From contig JALNXN010000010.1 of the NCBI GenBank assembly GCA_023230325.1, positions 1-30,653 on the forward strand: a DNA stretch of 30,653 nucleotides, given 5' to 3'. Made by a program: the position numbers and the translations under genes. Origin of the DNA: an archaeon (GTDB lineage Archaea; Iainarchaeota; Iainarchaeia; Iainarchaeales; CSSED10-239). Each line of letters begins with the position of its first letter. The stretch's first letter is position 1. Positions 1 through 5,868 of the stretch are shown here, one piece after another. A model generated the notes under the pieces. The model searched no databases. It had not been told where the DNA came from and saw nothing but the letters and a program-made list of their open reading frames with translations.

Positions 1-199
1 TTTTAAGATAATCTAAACTAACATTAATTGTACCTTCTAGTATTTTTGTAAAAATATCTTTAGTAATAATGTTTCTCTTTCTAAACTTACCACTAGAAGT
101 GATGTTTAACTTATCTAACAAATCGTTTTCAGTTAAATTATATTGCATAATTAAATAATTTAACCTATTTGGATTAATTTTATATATATTATCAGTCAT
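1..199 (-). CDS. Partial small HTH-like protein (5' part only)
   Basis: An ORF starts at ATG 197-199 with an AGGA-like ribosome-binding site upstream and stays open to the window edge, giving the first 66 residues. The N-terminus reads MTDNIYKINPNRLNYLIMQY, then an acidic LTENDLLDKL helix. The spacing resembles XRE-type helix-turn-helix domains that precede ImmA/IrrE-like peptidases in mobile elements, but the recognition helix is not convincing. It lies downstream of the primase-like gene in the same orientation, so it probably belongs to the integrated element. Function is unproven; a short unrelated element protein is an alternative. Confidence 0.4.
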   Translation of the reverse strand, partial: MTDNIYKINPNRLNYLIMQYNLTENDLLDKLNITSSGKFRKRNIITKDIFTKILEGTINVSLDYLK

Positions 200-310
200 A
201 TCTATATTCCTATATTACAATCAAAAAGTTAATAAACTGATCAATAATTAATTTGTTTACATATATATTATAATACAAATATATTTAAATCTAATTATCT
301 TAACAAACAA

Positions 311-332
311 TAGCTAAAATTTAATTTAGCTA
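311..332 (-). terminator. Hairpin downstream of the primase-like gene
   Basis: TAGCTAAA and TTTAGCTA form a perfect 8-bp stem with a 6-nt loop, 8 nt downstream of the primase-like stop codon, followed on the minus strand by a T-rich stretch. It could be a transcription terminator or an mRNA 3' end structure. Confidence 0.4.
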
Positions 333-339
333 CTGATAA

Positions 340-1629
340 CTAATCTTTTTCAAAATAATACTTCAACCTATTAAACAAATCATTATCCACTATAAATTTA
401 TTTAAAATATCATCTTTAATATTATTAAATATGTTTTTCTCTAAAGCTTTTGTATATAATATAAGATAATTATCTGTATCATTGTATTCTTTATTAAACT
501 TAGAAATAACTTCCTTAAAATCATTAAAATTCTTTATCTCTTTAATATTATTATCTATAAAAATATATTCACATTCTCTAATATATTTAATATACTCTTT
601 AATAGCTTTTTCTTCTTTTAACATATAAGGAACTTTAAAACCAACTTCAACTGCCCAATTAAAATTTTCTAAAACATAATTATTTAATATACTCTCACTA
701 TATTTATAATTTTTACAAGATTCTTCTACAAAATCCATTTCTTTATAAGGAAAACCTAAATTTGATATTCTATATGCTACTTCTTGAAAATTAGAACAAT
801 TGTTTTTAATCATTAATAACTTTAAAGCAAATCTTAATTTGTTATTTATTAAAGTGCCTACTCTAGGATTAAATTCAAATATTTTATATTCAGGACTATT
901 AAATATAGTCTTTTCATTATATTTTCTAAGAATTATCATTTTATTACTAATTTTATTATATTTATTATAAGTATCTAAAATATATTTAATTTTATTTGAA
1001 GTGTTTAAATTTAAATAAATTAACTTTCTAATAGGTTTTTCTGGATATTTAATATTTATAGAACCTGGTAGACCTAAAATTCTTACAAAATCAGAACACA
1101 TAGAATCAACCTTAATTTCTCCTTTGTAGGGGTTGTCTTTATTAATGTAATCACAAACATCTTTGTAAAATTGCTTATACTTATCCTTATAACTTAATGC
1201 ATCTATAATCTCTTCATTAATAGTTACATAAAGATGTAGACCTCTTCCTGAAACTACAATAGCAGATATATCTAAATTATAATTTTTAGATATATATTCT
1301 TGAATAAAATTAACTGTATTTTTAAGTTTTAGAAAATACTTTGTATCTTGGTTATTTTCAGATAATATAGGTTTTTCTCCTATTGCTTCAAGATCAAAAA
1401 TTAGATTTTTAATTTTTGAAACACTTTCGCTTTTTCTACCTTCTTCTTTTCTAGGATTAACTCCAGAATATAAGTTAAGTTTAGATCTATTATTTTTTAT
1501 AAAATCTTCTAAATTATCCCAATTATAAAAATATTTCGAAAATATTGCACCTGAGGGACAAAAACATCTAACCTCAATAAATTTATCAAAACCTATTATT
1601 TTTTCATAAAAATATTTATATTTATTCAT
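340..1629 (-). CDS. Archaeo-eukaryotic primase (AEP/PrimPol)-like replication protein
   Basis: This is a 429-residue protein starting at ATG 1627-1629, chosen because AGAGGTG stands just upstream; a longer reading from 1677 has no comparable site. AEP hallmarks appear in order: motif I IFDLEA with D79 and E81 (metal binding), motif II SGRGLH with H132, and motif III around D175 followed by RILGLPGSINIK (R183, G189, N192). This fits primase-polymerases of plasmids and viruses that start replication of mobile elements. The C-terminal half (about 215-429) is helical and I do not recognise it; no helicase domain is visible. It begins 16 nt after the integrase stop, so the two are probably co-transcribed. 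The AEP assignment is by motif; the exact family is unknown. Confidence 0.72.
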   Translation of the reverse strand: MNKYKYFYEKIIGFDKFIEVRCFCPSGAIFSKYFYNWDNLEDFIKNNRSKLNLYSGVNPRKEEGRKSESVSKIKNLIFDLEAIGEKPILSENNQDTKYFLKLKNTVNFIQEYISKNYNLDISAIVVSGRGLHLYVTINEEIIDALSYKDKYKQFYKDVCDYINKDNPYKGEIKVDSMCSDFVRILGLPGSINIKYPEKPIRKLIYLNLNTSNKIKYILDTYNKYNKISNKMIILRKYNEKTIFNSPEYKIFEFNPRVGTLINNKLRFALKLLMIKNNCSNFQEVAYRISNLGFPYKEMDFVEESCKNYKYSESILNNYVLENFNWAVEVGFKVPYMLKEEKAIKEYIKYIRECEYIFIDNNIKEIKNFNDFKEVISKFNKEYNDTDNYLILYTKALEKNIFNNIKDDILNKFIVDNDLFNRLKYYFEKD

Positions 1630-1645
1630 AAAAACACCTCTTTTA

Positions 1646-2481
1646 TTAAATTTTAAAAAAAACTTTAAAAAAACCATATATTTTTGTATAATGTTTATCT
1701 GCTAGAAATTGTCTTGAAAGATAATGATTTGCACCAACTGAAGATGATACTCTTCCTTGATAAAAGTCAGCAATTGATTCTGGTATACCTAACTCAATAC
1801 ATTTAGTGTAAAACCATTTTCTACAGTATTTTAAAGGAATAAGCTTATTTCTTTTAATAAATATACGAATATTGTTTAGTTCTGTTTTCTGGACACCTAT
1901 CTGTGTGTAAATAAAGTGAGGTATATAACAAAAAAAGGAGCGTTTATTGTGTCTATTGTAATCTAGGTGTATCTTGCAGTAATTATCTTTACACTGTATC
2001 TTTAAATTATTTAAGTTGTTTAAAAGGTATATATGCCTTCTGACACCCTTATTCCACTAAATAAGAAAAGAAGATATAATGGCTTTAAATCTTCTCTTAG
2101 CTTAGATAAAGTAACTTTTATTTCTTGATCTGTTGGAACATAAGTGTCATTTGAAAAATTTATATCCTTTTTTAATAGTTTTTTACAAGAAACTATGTTT
2201 TCTTGAGAGAATCCTTCATCTTTAAGGTAATTTAAAAACTTTGACACAATTTTTCTACTACTTTGAGTATTATTAACTAAATCTATATTTTTTTTATAAT
2301 CTTCAAGCAGTTCTTGATGGTTTTTATATATATTTTTACTAAAAATGCTGTTTAATTTAGCAAGAGATTTATAGTATCCTTTAGAGTGATTTTCTTCTAA
2401 AACCTTTATTTTAAAGGCTTCAAGAGAAATAGTTTGACAAGCTTCTGGCGAGAGTCGAACTCGCGACCTCAACCTTACCAA
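1646..2481 (-). pseudogene. Tyrosine recombinase (integrase) with a -1 frameshift, starting inside tRNA-Thr
   Basis: Reading starts at TTG 2479-2481 inside the tRNA-Thr anticodon region and runs 153 codons to TAA 2020-2022. A -1 shift in the T4 run (A 2022-2025 on the plus strand) opens another 125 codons to TAA at 1646-1648. The joined product is about 278 residues. The first part holds the helical core-binding domain and the first catalytic Arg in SGIRVSE. The second part holds the remaining signature: Lys in the CKIHL strand, KYCR (K-x-x-R), QGRVSSSVGANHY with the His, and a C-terminal Tyr in DKHYTKIY. The complete catalytic set argues for a recent break or a one-base sequence error. If the other att site carries more coding sequence, this would be the C-terminal part of an SSV-style split gene. 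Confidence 0.8.
2440..2481 (-). other. Predicted attachment site (tRNA-Thr 3' half shared with integrase gene)
   Basis: The 3' half of tRNA-Thr, from the anticodon to the discriminator base, is also the first 14 codons of the integrase reading frame. Archaeal tRNA-targeting integrases recombine within such a segment. The exact crossover and the outer limit of the repeat cannot be set without the second copy. Confidence 0.5.
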
Positions 2482-2511
2482 GGTTGCGCTCTACCACTGA
2501 GCCACAGAAGC
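2440..2511 (-). tRNA. tRNA-Thr (anticodon GGU)
   Basis: A full cloverleaf can be folded by hand. The acceptor stem GCTTCTG pairs with CAGAAGC, the D-arm is GCTC/GAGC, the anticodon stem CAACC/GGTTG encloses the loop TTGGTAA with anticodon GGT, and the T-arm GCGAG/CTCGC encloses TTCGACT. The discriminator base is T (U73), as expected for archaeal tRNA-Thr, and CCA is not encoded. The gene is the integration target of the element at 1-2481 and stays intact because the element supplies its 3' half. Confidence 0.95.
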
Positions 2512-2625
2512 AAATCTTAAATTTTAAAATATTTTTAAATTAAATAATATAAATACTAAAACTTACAAATATATTATGAACAAATAAGTTTAAAAAGAAA
2601 AAGGAAAGAAAGAAAAAAAATAAAA

Positions 2626-3075
2626 CTAATTAAAACAATTGCAATTAGAATTATTTAAACCTCTTTTTTGAAAAGATCCATTATTCATACTAGAATCTTG
2701 ATTGTTTCTAAACCTTTTACCTTCTAAATTGTTTTTCCTAAACTGATTTTTTTGACCTAAACCAACAGACTCTCTAAATTCAACTAAAGCTTCTACATTT
2801 CCTGAAACTGCCTCTAGATAAGCAGAACTAAATTCTGAAAAAATATCCTCTGTTATTACAGATGTTATTTTAGAATTTCCTTTCTCAGACATTAACCTAT
2901 ACCATGTTAAGTAATCTTTTGACTCAATTGCAACCTGAATAGAATCGTGAACCTCTATGTCATAATTTGGACCTGCCTGATTAACATTTCCTCTATAAGC
3001 ACTTACAAACCCTAGTGTTAAAACAAAACTTAATAACACTAAAATTGAACTTATAATTTTTATGTTCTTATTCAT
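2626..3075 (-). CDS. Small secreted protein of a DPANN-type family
   Basis: 149 residues, with a strong AAAGGAG ribosome-binding site 8 nt before the ATG. Residues 1-26 form a signal peptide (basic start, hydrophobic core, FVSA end). The mature part reads GPNYDIEVHDSIQVAIESKDYLTWYRLM, then ITEDIFSEFSSAYLEAVSGN and a VGLGQK end. That matches by eye a family of short secreted proteins common in DPANN genomes, with repeated 'AI..DY..W' and 'F..F...Y..G' helices. The C-terminal 35 residues are Asn/Arg/Ser-rich and end in CNCFN. No enzymatic motif is seen. It is divergent from the membrane winged-helix gene at 3259, a possible regulator. Function unknown. Confidence 0.7.
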   Translation of the reverse strand: MNKNIKIISSILVLLSFVLTLGFVSAYRGNVNQAGPNYDIEVHDSIQVAIESKDYLTWYRLMSEKGNSKITSVITEDIFSEFSSAYLEAVSGNVEALVEFRESVGLGQKNQFRKNNLEGKRFRNNQDSSMNNGSFQKRGLNNSNCNCFN

Positions 3076-3258
3076 ATTTTCAACTCCTTTTGTACTTTTG
3101 ATTATTTTAAGTACATATAAAAATATATGATTGTTACCATATATAGCAATTATTGAAACTATGTTACAAAAGAGTGAAACTATTGATTAGAAAAACAAAA
3201 TGATTACCAAATACACACACTTTATAATAATTTTTATAATTATAATTAATAGATTAAT
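3076..3258. promoter_or_regulatory. Divergent promoter region
   Basis: A 183-bp AT-rich spacer separates two divergently transcribed genes. Toward the plus-strand gene there is a TATA-like CTTTATAATA about 40 nt before the ATG. Toward the minus-strand gene there is a TATA-like stretch near 3115-3130 and then the AAAGGAG site. TATA calls are weak in such AT-rich DNA. Confidence 0.35.
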
Positions 3259-3801
3259 ATGAATAAAAAGATAATTACTGGACTAGCTTTATTACTCTCA
3301 TTTATTTTAATAATAACATCATTACTTTTATTTATCTCCTCACAACAGAAAATAAATAGAAGTGAAAGGAATATTGATGTTACAACAATTGATCTTTATT
3401 CATTTGATGAATTAAAAGACTATATTCTAAATAAGCCTTCAAAACCAAATTATGTTTTTTATCTAATACCAATCAGTGCATTTCTTGGGCTCTTTGTTGG
3501 AATTTTAACATATTATATTATGTCTGAAAAAATATATAAAACAGAATTAAAAATTAAATCAAAAAATAAAATAATTTTAAATTTACTTTCAAATACTGAG
3601 AAAAAAATAATTGAAAAAATATTAGAAAATGATGGTAGAATTAGACAATATGAACTTACCTATATTGAAGGTTTAAGCAAAATTAAAGTACATAGAATTA
3701 TTCAAAATTTAGAGGACAATAATATTATTAAAAAAGAAAAATTAGGAAAAGTAAATAATATTGTTCTAAACAAAGAACTTTATTATTTACTTAAAGAATA
3801 A
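3259..3801 (+). CDS. Membrane-anchored winged-helix transcription regulator
   Basis: 180 residues with two predicted membrane segments, about 5-28 (IITGLALLLSFILIITSLLL) and 65-88 (VFYLIPISAFLGLFVGILTYYI), and a short external loop between them. The cytoplasmic C-terminus (about 105-180) reads like a MarR/ArsR-type winged helix: LLSNTEKKIIEKILENDG, then IEGLSKIKVHRIIQNLEDNN with a basic, Ile-rich wing. Membrane-tethered winged-helix proteins with this layout occur in many archaea. The loop could sense an outside signal and the helix act on a promoter. It is divergent from the secreted protein at 2626, its most obvious candidate target. That link is inference from position only. Confidence 0.7.
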   Translation: MNKKIITGLALLLSFILIITSLLLFISSQQKINRSERNIDVTTIDLYSFDELKDYILNKPSKPNYVFYLIPISAFLGLFVGILTYYIMSEKIYKTELKIKSKNKIILNLLSNTEKKIIEKILENDGRIRQYELTYIEGLSKIKVHRIIQNLEDNNIIKKEKLGKVNNIVLNKELYYLLKE

Positions 3802-3803
3802 GA

Positions 3804-3828
3804 GAGGTTAAAAAAATCACTTAACCTC
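3804..3828. terminator. Hairpin between convergent genes
   Basis: GAGGTTAA and TTAACCTC form a perfect 8-bp stem with a 9-nt loop, just after the plus-strand winged-helix gene and overlapping the last codons of the minus-strand Hsp20 gene. It could serve as a bidirectional terminator. Confidence 0.5.
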
Positions 3829-4290
3829 AATTTGCTTCTGAGAAGAAGAGATTTCTTTTTTTGGAATCTTTATTTTTAAAACACCATCTTTATACTCTGC
3901 ATCTACATTGTCCTTATCAATGTTTCTTGGAAGAGAAAAAGATCTGTAAAATCCAGAATAGCTTCTTGAATAACTATAAGATCCTTTCTTTTCATCATCC
4001 TTTTTTTCTTCCTTTTTATGCTCTACTTCTATCTCTAAGATATTATCATTTATATTTATCTTAATATCCTCTTTTTTAGATCCAGGAATCTCTAAGGAAA
4101 AATTATAGTTTTCTTTATCTTCTTCTATGTTACATACTGGTTCTCTATAGTTTTCTTTTGTTTCTAGTTCATTTTTGTTCTTAGAATCTACAAGAAGATA
4201 AGGGTTTTTAGAATATACAAAGTCTTCAAATAAAGAATCCATATCCCTTTGCATTCTTCTCATTTCATCCCAAATTGTATATCTTTTCAT
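3817..4290 (-). CDS. Small heat-shock protein, Hsp20/alpha-crystallin family
   Basis: 157 residues, an ATP-independent chaperone that holds unfolding proteins. The N-terminus (MKRYTIWDEMRRMQRDMDSLFEDF) is the usual amphipathic arm. The alpha-crystallin domain runs from about 50 to 148, with NFSLEIPGSKKEDIKIN and the diagnostic YKDGVLKIKIPK near its end. The short tail KQIEVK supplies the I-x-V/I motif that docks subunits into oligomers. A charged Lys/Glu-rich loop sits at about 90-105. The start is fixed by AGAGGTGAT just before the ATG. It is convergent with the winged-helix gene. Confidence 0.93.
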   Translation of the reverse strand: MKRYTIWDEMRRMQRDMDSLFEDFVYSKNPYLLVDSKNKNELETKENYREPVCNIEEDKENYNFSLEIPGSKKEDIKININDNILEIEVEHKKEEKKDDEKKGSYSYSRSYSGFYRSFSLPRNIDKDNVDAEYKDGVLKIKIPKKEISSSQKQIEVK

Positions 4291-4541
4291 AACATCACCT
4301 CTTATTTTCTAAATTGTTTATTAAAAAAGAACTTCTAATATATATTTGAAACAAAAAAAATAAAAAGATTTATTAAAAAGATTTTTAAAGTTTTCTAAAA
4401 AAAGGTTAATTTTTACAAAAAAAGAAAAATTTAATCTAAAATTAAAAAATCCAAAAAGTTTTTAATAACTTTTATAATTACAAATAATGATAACTAAAAT
4501 ATCTCAAAAAGAGAAAGAGAAAAACTTATAGAAAATTAAAG

Positions 4542-5129
4542 ATGAAATCAAAAGAAAAATTTAATCTAAAACACGAAACTAAAAAACATACTCTTAGAAA
4601 GTTTTTATTTATATTATTAGTTATAATTGTGTACTTTCTATTGACAAGTCTAAAGCTTGGATTTAAAGACGGAATTTCAATTACAATTCTTACTTGGTCA
4701 TTCTTTGTGTTCTGTACACCAATTGCAGATGCTGGTTTTTTGATAGATTTTCCAATAAGGTTAATTACAAAATTGAAAATGGTATATACAGAAATAATTG
4801 TTTGGATTGTTGCTGCTATTGTTAATGTTTTTTTCTTTTTTCTAAATCCGCAAATCTATAACTCCACAATACTTTTATCATTATTTAAACAAATACTTAC
4901 AAACCCTTGGCCCTTTTGGATAATAATAATTCTTTCAGGGATTGGAACTTTTTTATCCATTTTGTTTGCTGATGAACTAATGGATGTAAAGTTACATAAG
5001 GATAGAAAAAAGTATCATAAACATGTAAACAAATATCAATTATTAATATTTACATTTATAATAATTTTAATAATAATTGTGTATTATTTTTTAATTAAGA
5101 AATTAGGAATAGACATCCCATTATTTTAA
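4542..5129 (+). CDS. Conserved multi-pass membrane protein, function unknown
   Basis: 195 residues. The basic N-terminus (about 1-20) is followed by four or five hydrophobic segments: about 21-38, 46-66, 83-101, 121-142 and 166-185. The stretch LTWSFFVFCTPIADAGFLID, followed by FPIRLITKLKM, looks strongly conserved in type, and ILSGIGTFLSILFADELMDV is a second polar-marked membrane segment. A His/Lys-rich loop (KLHKDRKKYHKHVNK) lies before the last helix and could bind metal or lipid head groups. I recognise the pattern as an uncharacterised membrane family but cannot name a function. It stands alone, between Hsp20 and tRNA-His. Confidence 0.7.
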   Translation: MKSKEKFNLKHETKKHTLRKFLFILLVIIVYFLLTSLKLGFKDGISITILTWSFFVFCTPIADAGFLIDFPIRLITKLKMVYTEIIVWIVAAIVNVFFFFLNPQIYNSTILLSLFKQILTNPWPFWIIIILSGIGTFLSILFADELMDVKLHKDRKKYHKHVNKYQLLIFTFIIILIIIVYYFLIKKLGIDIPLF

Positions 5130-5145
5130 AAAAATAAGAAAAAAG

Positions 5146-5218
5146 GGTCCACACCGGGATTTGAACCCGGGCCAGGAGATCCACAGACTCCTATGCTAAC
5201 CACTACACTATGCGGACC
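5146..5218 (-). tRNA. tRNA-His (anticodon GUG)
   Basis: The cloverleaf folds with acceptor GTCCGCA/TGTGGAC, an encoded G-1 opposite C73 (the histidine identity pair), anticodon loop CTGTGGA with anticodon GTG, and T-arm CCGGG/CCCGG around TTCAAAT. The anticodon stem GGAGT/TCTCC closes with a U-U mismatch at 31-39. A T-rich run follows the 3' end on the minus strand and probably ends transcription. Confidence 0.93.
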
Positions 5219-5263
5219 ACAAAAACATAAGAAATATACATATATATTAGACTAAATAAGTTT

Positions 5264-5734
5264 TTAAAGATTTCCTAAATCTAAGAAGTGTTCTAATATC
5301 TTTTTATACAATTTATTAATATTTTCTGAATTTAATTTATATAAAACATCAACATATCCATTTCTAATTATATTACTTTCTTTTATTCTTTGTCCTAAGT
5401 TAAAAAGTCTCATATGGGAATCTATATATTCTTTTTCTATAGAACTTAAAGACTTGTAAAATAATTTTAAATTTTCTTTTTTCTTCTCTAAAGGTAAAGG
5501 ATTTGTTGATTTTTGTTTTTCATAAGAACTTATTTTTTCTAATAAAGAAGTAACTACTTCTTTATCTGCTAAGTATTTATGGTTCTTCTTAATAAAACTA
5601 TGAACTTCTAATTTTTGAGAAGCACTTAATTCTGAAAAGGCTTTATAATCTCTAATGTATTTTTCTAAATTTGAATTTAATTTTAATATTTTTTTCTTTC
5701 TTTTAGGGATAATCCTTTTTCTTAGCCTTAACAT
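5264..5734 (-). CDS. Basic helical protein of unknown function
   Basis: 156 residues, rich in Lys and Glu, with no signal peptide or membrane segment. The N-terminus MLRLRKRIIPKRKKKILKL is very basic and could bind nucleic acid. The rest is predicted helical, with heptad-like stretches at about 20-45 and 85-120. I see no known motif. It is divergent from the pilin-like gene at 5869 and shares a 134-bp spacer with it. That it is real is inferred from length, codon-like composition and clean spacing. Confidence 0.6.
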   Translation of the reverse strand: MLRLRKRIIPKRKKKILKLNSNLEKYIRDYKAFSELSASQKLEVHSFIKKNHKYLADKEVVTSLLEKISSYEKQKSTNPLPLEKKKENLKLFYKSLSSIEKEYIDSHMRLFNLGQRIKESNIIRNGYVDVLYKLNSENINKLYKKILEHFLDLGNL

Positions 5735-5868
5735 AGGTCATTCACAATAAACCTAGTAGTAAATACCTTTTTAAAGATTTTCTAAAACAAATATAATTAC
5801 TTATAATTACTTAAATATATTTTAATTAAGAAAAACAGAAAAACTATACGTAAAAACAGAAAAAATAA

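Larger units (their letters stand above)
1..2481. mobile_element. Right end of an integrated element in tRNA-Thr (left end off window)
   Basis: A tyrosine recombinase gene starts inside the 3' half of tRNA-Thr and runs away from it, followed by a primase-like gene and a small regulator-like ORF, all on the minus strand. Archaeal integrative plasmids and viruses of the SSV/pNOB8 type use this arrangement: the attachment site lies within the integrase gene and integration restores the 3' half of the tRNA. A second copy of the tRNA 3' half would mark the other end. I did not find one between position 1 and the tRNA, so the element should continue beyond position 1. The boundaries given are therefore partial, and element identity (plasmid or virus) cannot be decided here. 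Confidence 0.6.

Noticed and set aside
2018..2026. TTTAAAC, a known slippery sequence, at the integrase frameshift
   Set aside because: For standard -1 slippage the codons TTA AAC must be in the incoming frame. Here they are in the outgoing frame and the incoming frame reads ACC TTT TAA, so a lost base explains it better.
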